The notes beneath the pieces are model-generated. The model was not told the DNA's origin. It was given only the letters and a program-made list of their open reading frames with translations, and made no database searches. From Streptomyces sp. CA-210063 (GTDB taxonomy: Bacteria; Actinomycetota; Actinomycetes; Streptomycetales; Streptomycetaceae), in NCBI RefSeq assembly GCF_024612015.1, contig NZ_CP102512.1, positions 10,230,001-10,294,000 on the forward strand: a stretch of 64,000 bases of DNA, read 5' to 3'. Both the position numbers and the translations under genes were made by a program. Positions 1-8,929 of the stretch are shown in pieces; the first letter of the stretch is position 1; each line of letters begins with the position of its first letter.

Positions 1-390
1 GAACGTCCGCTCGGCGGCCTGCGCGGCCACCAGGTTCCGGGTGAGGAAGGTGTCCGAGAGCACCACGCGCTCCGGCACCGGGCGGGCCAGTGACCAGACC
101 TGGTGCTCACCGGGCGCCGCGAAGATCACCAGACCGTCCTCGGCGTGTGTCAGGTCCACCTCGGCCAGCGCCTGGTCCAGCTGCTCGACGACGTCGTTGC
201 GCCGCTCCCGCGTCACCGCGGGATCCTGCTCCAGTTGCTTCTTCGCCTCGGCCACCACATTGCGCAGCCGGACCGGATCCTGGGCGTTCTCGGGCTCCCG
301 GCGGTGTGTCGGCGTCAGCACCGACACCGCTGGATAGGGCCGCGGGCGGCGCAGCTCGGTGAGGGTCGCGGGACTGAGGGCATGCTCCAT
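1..390 (-). CDS. BaeRF-like (archaeo-eukaryotic release factor family) protein, C-terminus beyond window
   Basis: The reading frame opens with ATG at 390 (MEHALSPATLTEL) and runs 130 codons off the left edge, so only the N-terminus is seen. The segment PYPAVSVLTPTHRR followed by a helical stretch rich in Glu, Lys and Arg and then DGLVIFAAPGEHQVW resembles the N-terminal region of bacterial proteins related to archaeo-eukaryotic release factors, which are common in actinomycetes and have no settled role. No signal peptide or membrane segment is visible. Function remains inferred from family resemblance only. Confidence 0.75.
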   Translation of the reverse strand, partial: MEHALSPATLTELRRPRPYPAVSVLTPTHRREPENAQDPVRLRNVVAEAKKQLEQDPAVTRERRNDVVEQLDQALAEVDLTHAEDGLVIFAAPGEHQVWSLARPVPERVVLSDTFLTRNLVAAQAAERTF

Positions 391-484
391 GACTTCACGA
401 TAGGACTGATTCGCGTGTCGGGCATTTGGGGTAAACCGGCGACCGGTGCGGGCGGCCCCGGCGGTCTGGAGACGACAGGAGCAC

Positions 485-524
485 AGCCCGTCGGCGCGCA
501 CCGGTGAAGGTGTGCGCCGACGGG
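485..524. terminator. Stem-loop terminator
   Basis: Inverted repeat with 18-bp arms (485-502 and 507-524, one mismatch) around a short loop. It lies between the 3' end of the leftward DUF4232 gene and the start of the BaeRF-like gene, so it can end transcription of the former. There is no U-tract, as is usual in Streptomyces. Confidence 0.7.
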
Positions 525-554
525 CTCGTCAGTGCCGTGCGTCTGCCGCGAGGG

Positions 555-1085
555 TCAGCCGACTTCCTTCTTCAGCGCCTTGTCGGCGGCGGCCTTGGAC
601 GGCTTCCACCACGTCGTGACCGGCTCCCAGACCTTCACCTTCTTGCCCGCGCCCAGCTGCTTCGCGGTGAACGTGCGGCCGTTGTAGGCCGGGTTGGCCG
701 ACACGGTGATCGTGCCGACGCGACGCGCGTCCGGGTCCTTCAGGTCGGCGATCGTACGGACCGCCGCGTACACGGTCTTGCCGGCGCCGACCTTGTACGG
801 GCCGCTCTCGCCCGAGGGCACCGGCAGGGCCGCCCCGTCGAGGTCGCCGAAGGTGACGACGGGAAGGCGGTCGATCGTGCAGGTGCGGGCGCCGGTGTTC
901 TTGACGCTGATGTGCACGACCCTCGCGTCCTTCGACTGCTTGGCCCCCAGCTTGAGGACCTTCGCCTTGCAGACCGGGGCCTTCGCGGCCGGCTGGGCGG
1001 CCAGGCCCTGCGGGGCGGCGGTGAGGAGCAGCGCGGCGCCCGCGGTCGCCGCGGTCGAGAGGGTGAGGACGGAACGAATACGCAT
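555..1085 (-). CDS. Secreted DUF4232 domain protein
   Basis: A 176-residue protein starting MRIRSVLTLS. I chose the ATG at 1085 because it directly precedes a signal peptide (two Arg, then an Ala/Leu-rich core ending QGLAAQPAA) and has a GGGGGA Shine-Dalgarno; the upstream in-frame ATG at 1130 has neither. The mature part has two cysteines (PVCKAK and RTCTID) and the beta-sandwich pattern HISVKNTG...PVVTFGDLDG...GKTVYAAVR typical of DUF4232, a family of exported actinobacterial proteins of unknown function. It is monocistronic, with a stem-loop downstream and a possible sigma-B-type promoter upstream. Confidence 0.88.
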   Translation of the reverse strand: MRIRSVLTLSTAATAGAALLLTAAPQGLAAQPAAKAPVCKAKVLKLGAKQSKDARVVHISVKNTGARTCTIDRLPVVTFGDLDGAALPVPSGESGPYKVGAGKTVYAAVRTIADLKDPDARRVGTITVSANPAYNGRTFTAKQLGAGKKVKVWEPVTTWWKPSKAAADKALKKEVG

Positions 1086-1141
1086 CGGTGGAATCCCCCA
1101 GTTTTGGTCACGTACGGGTACGGCGCACACAAAGGTGACGC

Positions 1142-1166
1142 ATACCCAATGTGACGCGCGAGATCC
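1142..1166 (-). promoter_or_regulatory. Candidate sigma-B-type promoter of the DUF4232 gene
   Basis: On the minus strand GGAT (1166-1163) is followed after 15 bases by GGGTAT (1147-1142), matching the general-stress pattern GNNT-N14-16-GGGTAY. Its -10 lies about 57 bases before the start codon at 1085. Found by eye; no expression evidence. Confidence 0.35.
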
Positions 1167-1209
1167 GCGCGGGGTTGTAGCGAACTCGTCCGTGTTACAC
1201 GCCCGATGC

Positions 1210-2844
1210 TCAATCGTCGGCTCCGCAGGAACTTCCGTCGTCCGGCAGCGATCCGAACAGCAGAAAGTCGTCCACCTTGTCGTGCACGCACTTCGACGAC
1301 CCGTACCCGGTGTGCCCCTTGCCTTTGTTGTCGAGGACGACCGCCGACGACCCGAGCCGCTTCGCGGTCTCCACGGTCCAGCGGTACGGGGTGGCCGGGT
1401 CGCCCCGGGTGCCCACGAGCAGCATCTTCGGGGTGTCGACGTCCCGCACCTCCTCGCGGATGAAGTCGGTGCCCGCGGGGCGGCCGTAGCACATCAGCAC
1501 CTGGGCCAGCCGGTACCGGCCGAACACGGGGGAGGCCTCCTCGTACGCCGCGCGCAGGTTCTCGAGGTCGTCGGTGATCTGCTTCGCCGTGGGCCGGTCG
1601 GGGTCGTCGGCGCAGTTGACCGCCATGAGCGCGGCAGGGAGGTTGTCCAGCGGGATCTCCTCGGCGTCGACGAGCCCGCCGTCCGGGCTCGGTGTGCCCG
1701 ACGCGGTGGGGTCGGGGGGCTCGTGCGGGCGGGTCGGCGCCGCCCGGTGCGACCCGGTCGGCGGGGCGAAGCCGCCGCCCGCGAGCGCCATGACGCCGCG
1801 GGTGTCGCCATCGTGGACGAGCATGTTGAGCGCCTGGGTGAGTGCGGGCCACATCTGTTCGCTGTAGAGGGCGTGGCTGATGGCGCCCACCAGGTCCTGG
1901 CCGGTGAAGTCCTGCCCGAAGTCCGCCGGCACGGGGTATTCGTCCAGGGAGTCGACCAGCTCGACGACCTGCTCACGGGCCGAGCGGGCGTCCTGCCCGA
2001 ACGGGCAGGTCAGCTCCTCGGTGCACGCGTCGAGATAGTCGTCCAGCGCGGTCTGCTGGCCCTCGGCGCCCACCAGCCCCTGTTCGGTCAGCGGCTCGGT
2101 GAGGGTGTCCACCCCGTCGAGGACCATCCGGCCCACCTTCTTGGGGAACTGCGCCGCGTACACCGCGCCCAGCCGCGTCCCGTAGGAGAAGCCGAGGTAG
2201 TTGAGCTTCTTGTCGCCGAGGGCGGCGCGCATCACGTCCAGGTCCCGGGAGGCGTTGAGCGTGCCGATGTACGGCAGCACCGGCCCGGAGTGCTTCTTGC
2301 ACGCCGCGGCGGCCCGCCGCAGCTGTTCGAGCGCGGCCTGGGGGTTGTTCGCGTCCTCGCCGTTGTCGGTCGCCTCCAGGGCCTTGTCGGTGCCGTCGCC
2401 GCAGCTGACGGGGGAGGAGCGGCCGACGCCGCGCGGATCGAAGGAGACGAGGTCGTAGCCGTTCGTGAGGTCCATGAACTCCTCGCCTCCGTAGGCGAGT
2501 TCGGGGACGCCCGGGCCGCCGGGGCCGCCGAAGTTCAGCAGCAGCGAACCGCGCGAGTCGCCGGTGGCCCGGTAGCGGGCCATGGCCAGGTCGAGGGTTC
2601 CGGTCTCGGGCCGGGCGTAGTCGAGCGGCACGGTGACCTTGCCGCACCGCAGGTCCTTGGGCATCTCCATGCCCTCGCACTTCGACCACTTGATCTTCTG
2701 CTGGTAGAAGCGGGTCAGGTCGGGCTGCTTGTCGTCCTGCTCGGCATCGGCGCTCGCCGCCGTGGCCGGCAGCCCGGCCCCCAGCAGGGCCAGCACCGAG
2801 ATCGCGGCTCCGGTGAACGGACGCCGTCTGTGCGTGGACCGCAT
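1210..2844 (-). CDS. Secreted alpha/beta hydrolase, tripeptidyl-aminopeptidase (S33, Tap/Slp-like)
   Basis: A 544-residue exported hydrolase. Residues 1-31 form a signal peptide (MRSTHRRRPFTGAAIS... ending PATAASA). The mature enzyme shows the Tap layout: an oxyanion-type loop LLNFGGPGGPG, DPRGVGRSS, the nucleophile elbow GFSYGTRLG near residue 217, and a C-terminal TAP-type domain with the likely catalytic Asp in GTRGDPATPY (near 476) and His in GKGHTGYG (near 508). Relatives remove N-terminal tripeptides from secreted proteins or hydrolyse small peptides. The start has a GGAGG five bases upstream. It is apparently monocistronic. A stretch rich in Pro, Thr and Ser around residue 370 looks like a flexible insertion. 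Confidence 0.9.
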   Translation of the reverse strand: MRSTHRRRPFTGAAISVLALLGAGLPATAASADAEQDDKQPDLTRFYQQKIKWSKCEGMEMPKDLRCGKVTVPLDYARPETGTLDLAMARYRATGDSRGSLLLNFGGPGGPGVPELAYGGEEFMDLTNGYDLVSFDPRGVGRSSPVSCGDGTDKALEATDNGEDANNPQAALEQLRRAAAACKKHSGPVLPYIGTLNASRDLDVMRAALGDKKLNYLGFSYGTRLGAVYAAQFPKKVGRMVLDGVDTLTEPLTEQGLVGAEGQQTALDDYLDACTEELTCPFGQDARSAREQVVELVDSLDEYPVPADFGQDFTGQDLVGAISHALYSEQMWPALTQALNMLVHDGDTRGVMALAGGGFAPPTGSHRAAPTRPHEPPDPTASGTPSPDGGLVDAEEIPLDNLPAALMAVNCADDPDRPTAKQITDDLENLRAAYEEASPVFGRYRLAQVLMCYGRPAGTDFIREEVRDVDTPKMLLVGTRGDPATPYRWTVETAKRLGSSAVVLDNKGKGHTGYGSSKCVHDKVDDFLLFGSLPDDGSSCGADD

Positions 2845-3172
2845 GCGTGCCTCCAGGGAGACCCGGCCAGGGCGGCCGGGGACGACCTCCGGATCACGAT
2901 AAGCGGGCCCTCGCGGCCACGCCTCCCAGCGGGTGGGTCGGCCGGAAGTGCCGTATCCTGCGCCGCGCCGGCGCCGTACGACGGTCCCCGAGTGTCGCCC
3001 GTACGCGTGAACTCGGCCGCCCGGAAGGCCCGTTGTCCGGCCGACGTCGGCTGTTCACGGCGTCGCGGGCGCGATCGGCTTCGGCGAGGATGGCCGCGGG
3101 GGTGCGGCCGACCACCGCACCCGCGCGGCACGGCGGTCACGCACCCGCGACCTTGAGCGAAGGAGCGCAAAG
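2845..3172. other. Intergenic region, no gene seen
   Basis: This 328-base gap separates two divergent genes. Open frames here are typical GC-rich background without credible starts or recognisable protein features. It must carry both promoters, but I cannot point to clear -35/-10 elements. The rightward gene has an AAGGAG at 3159-3164. Confidence 0.5.
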
Positions 3173-4021
3173 ATGACCTCTCCGGTCCATCAGGACCTCG
3201 TCGTCACCCGGGCCACGCTCGACGACTGGGCGGTGGTCGCCCGATGGGCGGGGGACGAGGGCTGGAACCCGGGGCTCTCGGACCCGTCGTGTTTCTTCGC
3301 GCAGGACCCCGAGGGCTTCTTCATCGGCCGGCTCGACGAGGAACCCGTCTCGTCCGTCTCCGTCGTCACCTACGGTGACGACTACGCGTTCCTCGGCTTC
3401 TACCTCGTACGCCCGGACCTGCGCGGCCAGGGCCACGGCCTCGCCACCTGGAAGACCGCCCTCACCCACGCCGGCGACCGCACCGTCGGCCTCGACGGCG
3501 TGGTCGCGCAGCAGGACAACTACCGGCAGTCCGGCTTCGAGCCCGCCCACCGCACCTTCCGCTACTCCGGCGTGGTGCCGGAGACGGCCGTGCCCGCCGA
3601 TGTCCGGCCGGTCGAGGACGCCGGATCCGTCGCGGCGTACGACAGCGCCTGCCACCCGGCCGACCGTCCCCGCTTCCTGGAGCACTGGCTCACCACCGGC
3701 GGGCACCGGGCCCTCGCGCGGGTCGTCGACGGGCGGCTCACCGGCTACGGAGTCATCCGCCCCGGCCGGGACGCCCTGCGGATCGGTCCGCTGTTCGCCG
3801 ACACCGCCGCGGACGCCCGGGCGCTCTTCGCCGGGCTCGCCGCCGAGGCCGCGGGCCGCGAGCTGGCCATCGACGTGCCGGAACCGAACGCGGCCGCCGT
3901 GGCGCTGGCCGAGGAGTACGGGCTGACGCCCTCCTTCGAGACGGCCCGGATGTACACCGGCCCGATCCGGCCGTACGCCGAGGAGCGCGTCTTCGGGGTC
4001 ACGACTCTGGAGCTCGGCTAG
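3173..4021 (+). CDS. GNAT family N-acetyltransferase (tandem GNAT domains)
   Basis: A 282-residue cytoplasmic protein with two GNAT folds. The N-terminal one keeps the acetyl-CoA motif V/I-x-x-x-x-R-G-x-G-x-G/A as LVRPDLRGQGHGLATW (about residues 83-98). The C-terminal half (from about residue 140) resembles the acetyltransferase-18 domain that often follows it. The substrate cannot be predicted. The start has AAGGAG eight bases upstream. Its 3' end overlaps the convergent acyltransferase gene by 23 bases. Confidence 0.88.
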   Translation: MTSPVHQDLVVTRATLDDWAVVARWAGDEGWNPGLSDPSCFFAQDPEGFFIGRLDEEPVSSVSVVTYGDDYAFLGFYLVRPDLRGQGHGLATWKTALTHAGDRTVGLDGVVAQQDNYRQSGFEPAHRTFRYSGVVPETAVPADVRPVEDAGSVAAYDSACHPADRPRFLEHWLTTGGHRALARVVDGRLTGYGVIRPGRDALRIGPLFADTAADARALFAGLAAEAAGRELAIDVPEPNAAAVALAEEYGLTPSFETARMYTGPIRPYAEERVFGVTTLELG

Positions 4022-5147
4022 GCGAGGGGGCGGCGTCTCCCGCCTCGGCCGACGCCCTGGCCGGCCGGGCGGCGTCGCCCTTCTTGAACGCCCACTCCAT
4101 GCGCGGCTCGACGACACAGCGGAGCACGGCCCGTACGGGCGAGGTGCACAGCAGGGTGATGCCGCCGACCGCCATGGCCGTGACCGCGAGTTCGCCGAGC
4201 GGGGTGTGCAGCCACTCGACGGCGTACCAGTCCCGGAAACGCGCCCACTTGATCACGAAGCCGTGCAGCAGATAGCCGTACATCGTGCCCGCGCCCAGCG
4301 CCGTGAACCACAGGTGCCGGCGCGGCACCCAGGCCAGGAAGCAGGCCGTCAGCAGCACCGCCAGACAGAACAGGGCGGGTGTGGTCAGCAGGCCGACCCA
4401 GCGGGAGACGCCCTGGCCGGTGACGCTGCCCCGGTGGTAGAACCAGCCCGCGTCGAACCACGGCGCCACCCAGTACGCCGCCGCCAGCGCCCCCAGACCG
4501 ACCGGGAGCAGGCACATGCGGACGCGGCGGGTGCGCAGCCGTTCGAAGTGCTCGGCCCGCAGGGTCAGCCCCAGCACGAAGAACGGCAGGAAACCGAGGA
4601 CGCGCTGGATGGAGACGTCGCCGCCGAGATCCGGTGAGACCGCCGCCAGCATCGCCAGCCCCAGCGCGACGGGCAGCGGGTGACGCAGCATCAGCCACAG
4701 CGGAGTGGTCAGCCGCCAGATGAAGAGCGCGACCAGGAACCACATCACGTACCAGGGATCCAGCAGGCTCAGCGGATAGCCCGGATCGTCCTGCGCCCAC
4801 CGGTAGAACAGCGTGTACGCCGTCTCGAACACGACGTACGGCAGCACCACACCCGTCAGCAGCCGCTTCAGCCGGCCGGGTGCCATGTCGAAGCCGCGCG
4901 AGAAGTAACCCGAGATCAGGGCGAAGGCCGGCATGTGGAAGGCGTAGACGGTCAGATACGCGGCCGTCGCGGCCCGGCTGCCGTACGTCAGCGGCTCCCA
5001 CGCGTGCCCGCAGGCCACCAGGACGATGGTGAGGTACTTCGCGTTGTCGAAGTAGGGGTCCCGCGAGGTCCGCTTCGCCCGTGGCTTCTCCTGGCCGGGC
5101 GGGGCCGCGGGGGCGGGGCGGGGGTGCTGCACCACGTCTTCGGACAT
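3999..5147 (-). CDS. Acyltransferase 3 family integral membrane protein
   Basis: A 382-residue membrane protein of the acyltransferase-3/OafA type. After a basic, proline-rich N-terminus it has the diagnostic RDPYFDNAKYLTIVLVACGHAWEPL opening segment, whose His is the conserved catalytic residue, and about ten hydrophobic helices. Relatives O-acylate sugars, cell-wall polymers or antibiotics. The ATG at 5147 (MSEDVVQHP) was preferred over an in-frame start at 5216, which would overlap the upstream deaminase. GGAG lies about ten bases before it. It is the distal gene after the deaminase and is convergent with the GNAT gene. Confidence 0.85.
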   Translation of the reverse strand: MSEDVVQHPRPAPAAPPGQEKPRAKRTSRDPYFDNAKYLTIVLVACGHAWEPLTYGSRAATAAYLTVYAFHMPAFALISGYFSRGFDMAPGRLKRLLTGVVLPYVVFETAYTLFYRWAQDDPGYPLSLLDPWYVMWFLVALFIWRLTTPLWLMLRHPLPVALGLAMLAAVSPDLGGDVSIQRVLGFLPFFVLGLTLRAEHFERLRTRRVRMCLLPVGLGALAAAYWVAPWFDAGWFYHRGSVTGQGVSRWVGLLTTPALFCLAVLLTACFLAWVPRRHLWFTALGAGTMYGYLLHGFVIKWARFRDWYAVEWLHTPLGELAVTAMAVGGITLLCTSPVRAVLRCVVEPRMEWAFKKGDAARPARASAEAGDAAPSPSRAPES

Positions 5148-5208
5148 CGGTGAAAGGTCTCCGGACAACGACAACGGAACCCGGACCGCCTGCCCCGTCC
5201 GTCCGCTC

Positions 5209-5727
5209 TCAGTCATCGGCGACGGCGTCGCCGACGATTTCGGCGTGGAACCCTCGGTCGTGGAACCGGCGGTGCAGGGCCCGCACCTCCCCGACCAGCT
5301 CCGGCACCGGGCCCTCGACCCTCACGCCGGGCGCGACCTCGTGCACGGGCAGGGTCCGCACCGGCGGCGCGGGCACCCCCAACTCGCCGAGCCAGGCGGC
5401 GAGTTGCGCGGACGAGGCGACGTACACGATACGGCCGAGGCCGACCCAGGCGTGGGCGGCCGCGCACATCGGACAGTGCTCGCCCGACGTGTACACCGTC
5501 GCCGCCGCGCGCTCCTCGGGAGTGAGCCGGGTGGCCGACCAGCGGGCCAGTTCGAACTCCGGGTGACGGGTGCGGTCGCCTCCCGCCACCCGGTTGTGGT
5601 CCTCGGCCAGCACCGTGCCGTCACCGCCGACCAGGACCGAACCGAACGGTTCGTCACCGGCCTCCAGCGCCTCGGTCGCGAGCTCCACAGAGCGTCGTAA
5701 GTACACCAGTTCGGAGTCGTCCACCAT
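5209..5727 (-). CDS. Nucleoside/guanine deaminase-like CDA-fold protein
   Basis: A 172-residue zinc-dependent deaminase. It has the substrate-loop segment GDEPFGSVLVGGDG, the first zinc motif as HPEFELAR (HPE where most relatives have HAE) and the second as EHCPMCAAA (PCxxC type), matching the guanine deaminase/tRNA adenosine deaminase superfamily. The ATG at 5727 (MVDDSELVYL) gives the normal family length and has GGAGG upstream; longer in-frame starts would add non-homologous sequence. It is followed after 61 bases by the acyltransferase gene on the same strand. Confidence 0.88.
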   Translation of the reverse strand: MVDDSELVYLRRSVELATEALEAGDEPFGSVLVGGDGTVLAEDHNRVAGGDRTRHPEFELARWSATRLTPEERAAATVYTSGEHCPMCAAAHAWVGLGRIVYVASSAQLAAWLGELGVPAPPVRTLPVHEVAPGVRVEGPVPELVGEVRALHRRFHDRGFHAEIVGDAVADD

Positions 5728-5950
5728 GGTCGTACGCACCCTCCTCAAGGACCGCTCCGTCGCGCTCCGCGGGGTGCACCCTACGTCGTGTGACCGCGTC
5801 GCACGTCTTTCCACTTTCCACGAGTGACACCCGGACGGCCGCACCGGGCGGCTCAGTGGGGGGCGCGGGCGTGGGCCCGGATCGCTCCAGTGCGTGAGAC
5901 AGCGGGTGAATTCCGTTGCCAGGGTGAACGACTGATGATGGAGTGAGCCC

Positions 5951-6745
5951 ATGGATCACGCTGCTGTGCTGGCACTGTTCGACCGGGACATGCGGGAGGG
6001 CGCCCGCCCCGACGGGCCCGGGGCCCGGATCGAGCGCGTGGGCGGGGTGGTGCGCCAGGTCGGTTTCGAGAAGGGCTGGAGCGGTGTCGTCTGGTCCGAC
6101 CTGGACGAGGCGGGCGCCGACGCGGCGATCACCGAGCAGATCCGGTACTTCTCCGGGCTCGGGCGCGACTTCGAGTGGAAGCTCTACGGCCACGATCTCC
6201 CCGTCGACCTGGGGCATCGCCTGCGCACGGCCGGTTTCACGGCCGCTCCGGAGGAGACCCTGATGGTGGCCGAGGTCGCCGACCTGACCCTCGACGTCGA
6301 GCCGCCCGAGGGTGTGAGGATCATGCCGGTCACCGACCGTGAGGGCGTGGACCTCGTGGCCGACGTCCACGAGAAGGCCTTCGGCACGGACAGCACCCGT
6401 ATGCGCCACCAGCTCCTCGCCCATCTCACCGGGGACCCGGAGTCGGTGGTGGCCGTCGTGGCTCTCGCGGGCGACGAACCGGTGAGCGCCGCGCGTATGG
6501 AGCTGGTCCCCGGTACGCGTTTCGCCGGCCTGTGGGGCGGCGGCACCGTCGAGGGCTGGCGCGGCCGCGGTGTCTACCGGGCCCTCGTCGCCCACCGCGC
6601 CCGCGTCGCCGCCGACCGCGGCTACCGCTACGTCCAGGTCGACGCCCTGGAGCGCAGCCGCCCGATCCTGGCCCGTCTGGGCTTCGAACCGCTCACGACG
6701 ACCACACCGTACGAGTACGCGGTGGGGAGCGTGGCGGCGGCCTGA
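5951..6745 (+). CDS. GNAT family N-acetyltransferase
   Basis: A 264-residue acetyltransferase. The C-terminal half carries the acetyl-CoA binding segment GGGTVEGWRGRGVYRALVAH (about residues 195-215), followed by the usual DALERSRPILARLGFEPL ending. The N-terminal half is a diverged GNAT-like lobe (FEWKLYGHDLP). No substrate is predictable. A GGAG lies seven bases before the ATG. It faces another GNAT gene across a 34-base gap with no strong hairpin. Confidence 0.88.
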   Translation: MDHAAVLALFDRDMREGARPDGPGARIERVGGVVRQVGFEKGWSGVVWSDLDEAGADAAITEQIRYFSGLGRDFEWKLYGHDLPVDLGHRLRTAGFTAAPEETLMVAEVADLTLDVEPPEGVRIMPVTDREGVDLVADVHEKAFGTDSTRMRHQLLAHLTGDPESVVAVVALAGDEPVSAARMELVPGTRFAGLWGGGTVEGWRGRGVYRALVAHRARVAADRGYRYVQVDALERSRPILARLGFEPLTTTTPYEYAVGSVAAA

Positions 6746-6779
6746 GGGCGGGCTCCGGCGGGAGCGGGGACCGGGTGGG

Positions 6780-7658
6780 TCACAGGTCGAGCTGGTACTC
6801 CACCGCCGTGTGCGTGGGCCGGTAGCCGAGCGCGTCGTTGACACGGCGCATGGGCGTGTTGCTCTCCGCGGTGTCGGTGAGCAGAGCGAGATCCGGGTGC
6901 AGGCGGTGGGCGTGGAGGACGGCCTCCGCCTTCATCCACAGGCCCAGTCCGTGGCCCCGGCGCTCGGGCAGTACGGCCGTGCCGTAGTGCTGCCCGTCGC
7001 CCTTGCCGTCGCCAGGAAGGACCAGCTCCGAGAAGCCGACGATCGTGCCGCTCGACGCGTGCACCGCGGCCACCGTGTACAGCGAGTCGCCTCGCTTCGC
7101 TATCGCCTCGGCGGCGGCCACGACCCGCTCGACGTCCCAGACCACTGTCCCGTAGTCGGTGTCGCCCATCGGCATGTCGTCCATCGCGCGGCGTGAGGCG
7201 GCGTAGGTCCGGGCGAGTTCGGTGGGGACGGTGCCGGTCCAGCCGGTCAAGTAGTAGCCGGGGTGGGGTTGTTCGGCGATCCGGGCGAGGTGGTCGGGGT
7301 CGATCTCGGCGAGTTCGAGGCGGGCGTACGTCAGGGTCAGCACCTGGCGGAAGCCGCGCGCCGTGAGGAACGCGTCGCCGGGGGAGCCCTGTTCGGCCTG
7401 CGTGATGACCGTGCGGCGGCGGTCGCCACGGGCCGCGTCGACCGCCGCGTCGAGCAGCGCGGTGCCGACGCCCTGCCGCCGCTCGGCCGGGTGCACACCG
7501 ACGTCCAGCTCCGCCAGATGCGTCTGCCCCTCCTTGGTGAACAGCCGCAGGAAGGCGGAGCCGAGGGGTATGCCGTCCCACCCGGACGCCAGCCACGCCA
7601 GACGGCGGCTCGACGGGGTGACGGCGGGGTCGGTGAGCTGGACGATGCGCGGGGGCAA
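6780..7658 (-). CDS. GNAT family N-acetyltransferase (two GNAT domains)
   Basis: A 292-residue protein with two acetyl-CoA motifs: ERRQGVGTALLD near residue 58 in the N-terminal domain and ERRGHGLGLWMKA near residue 231 in the C-terminal one. The tail contains the SNTPMRRVNDALGYRP segment seen in mycothiol-synthase-like and other double GNATs. It is too divergent to call MshD. It is monocistronic and convergent with the GNAT gene to its left. Confidence 0.87.
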   Translation of the reverse strand: MPPRIVQLTDPAVTPSSRRLAWLASGWDGIPLGSAFLRLFTKEGQTHLAELDVGVHPAERRQGVGTALLDAAVDAARGDRRRTVITQAEQGSPGDAFLTARGFRQVLTLTYARLELAEIDPDHLARIAEQPHPGYYLTGWTGTVPTELARTYAASRRAMDDMPMGDTDYGTVVWDVERVVAAAEAIAKRGDSLYTVAAVHASSGTIVGFSELVLPGDGKGDGQHYGTAVLPERRGHGLGLWMKAEAVLHAHRLHPDLALLTDTAESNTPMRRVNDALGYRPTHTAVEYQLDL

Positions 7659-8038
7659 GAGGGCTCCGGGCTGGTCGGCGGGCAGGGGCGCGAGGCCCGG
7701 CGACGCTAACCCCCGGGTACGACGACCTGCAACGGAATTCCGGGCACGCGCGGCCGCCGGCCGTCACAAGGGCCGCGTGATCCAGGGGCGGAGCTGTTGG
7801 GCGGCGGGTGCGGGTGAGTGGGGGCTGGTCGCGCAGTTCCCAGCGCCCCTTGACGGCATGGGTCGCGCCCGGGGCTTTTGAGGGGCGCGGGGAACTGCGC
7901 GGGCAACCACCCACCACCTGCACCCGCCGCAACCGCAGTGACCCCCCACCCCTGCAGGCGCTCCTGTATACACCGGACGTGCGACCTTCAGCCGTCGTTC
8001 CGGGCGCGTGTGACCGCCGACCGTCGCCCCGCGGACCC
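7659..8038. repeat. Intergenic region with a Streptomyces-type GC-rich palindrome
   Basis: The gap holds an inverted repeat (arms about 7831-7851 and 7880-7900) built on GCAGTTCCCCGCGCCCCT, with one mismatch. The same element occurs at 23,093-23,186 and in part at 63,966-64,000. Such elements are scattered between genes in many Streptomyces genomes and may act as terminators or pairing structures. No gene is credible in the remaining sequence. Confidence 0.65.
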
Positions 8039-8302
8039 TCAGCGTCGTGCCCTCGTGCGGTCCAGTGCGGCGATCCCCAATGCCGCCAGCCCGATCTGGA
8101 TGAGCCACTCGGCCCAGTCGACGCCATCGGTGTCGGCCACGCCGACGCCCGCGGCGATCGCGGAACCGATCAGCGCGGCGACGATGCCGACGAGGATCGT
8201 CAGCAGGATGCCGATGCGCTGCCGGCCCGGAACGACGAGCCGGCCGAGTACACCTATGACGATGCCGATGATGAGGGCACTGATGATGCCGTCGATCTCC
8301 AT
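8039..8302 (-). CDS. GlsB/YeaQ/YmgE (transglycosylase-associated) small membrane protein
   Basis: An 87-residue, three-helix membrane protein. Its start MEIDGIISALIIGIVIGVLG and the RLVVPGRQ.IGILLTILVGI segment match the GlsB/YeaQ stress-response family. Members are small inner-membrane proteins of unsure biochemical role and are often stress induced. A helix is interrupted by GVGVADTDGVDW, and the protein ends in a short basic tail. It is transcribed alone. Confidence 0.88.
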   Translation of the reverse strand: MEIDGIISALIIGIVIGVLGRLVVPGRQRIGILLTILVGIVAALIGSAIAAGVGVADTDGVDWAEWLIQIGLAALGIAALDRTRARR

Positions 8303-8389
8303 CTGATCTCCGCCCCTTGTCGTCGGGACCCCCGCAACCCTGCGAGTGCCCTTCGAACGCGAGTGCAGTCCGTTCCCGTTTCAGCTTCT

Positions 8390-8929
8390 TCACGAGCCCG
8401 TCACCCATCCCGTGACGGCCAACACCTCCGCCGCGATGTCGATGACGGTGCGCCCGTCGGTGGCCACCCGGACGGTGTCCGCCGGTGCCCGCTCGTCCAG
8501 CAGCCGGGCCTTGTACGCGCTGCCGGCCAGCTCCCGCTCCAGCTCGGAGCCGATCTCCCGCCCCCTGAGCCGCCGCTCGGCAGTCTCGTCGGTGGCGGTG
8601 AGCAGTACCCGTACGATCCGTACGTCCGCGCCCATGGCCCGCTGGAACGTGCCCGCCGTCTCGGTGAGGACGCTGAGGGTGTTGGTGTAGACGAGCCGCC
8701 GGTGGCCGAGCGCGGCGTAGTTGCCCCACACGGCCGTGAGGTTGCGCTCGGTGATGCCGGAGCGATGTGGATCACCCGCGGGCGCGGGGTGCACCTGCCC
8801 CATGAAGTCACCCTCGATGATCGCGTGCGCGACCCCGGCGACCCGCAGTCGGTCGGAGATCTCCCAGCCCACCGTCGACTTGCCGACCCCGGCCCGCCCG
8901 CCGATGAGCAGTACCTCGGCACGATCCAT
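8390..8929 (-). CDS. P-loop AAA/kinase-like ATPase
   Basis: A 179-residue small P-loop protein. Walker A is GGRAGVGKST at residues 10-19, followed by a nucleoside-kinase-like layout (IIEGDFMGQ, then an RIVRVLLTATDE strand). Its ATG at 8929 abuts the TGA of the phosphotransferase gene (8930-8932), so the two are probably translationally coupled. It may be a small-molecule kinase acting with its neighbour, but the substrate is unknown. Confidence 0.83.
   Translation of the reverse strand: MDRAEVLLIGGRAGVGKSTVGWEISDRLRVAGVAHAIIEGDFMGQVHPAPAGDPHRSGITERNLTAVWGNYAALGHRRLVYTNTLSVLTETAGTFQRAMGADVRIVRVLLTATDETAERRLRGREIGSELERELAGSAYKARLLDERAPADTVRVATDGRTVIDIAAEVLAVTGWVTGS

Noticed and set aside
694..3156. 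An 820-codon open frame on the plus strand opposite the S33 hydrolase
   Set aside because: It spans two intergenic gaps and two real minus-strand genes, and its translation shows no family features.
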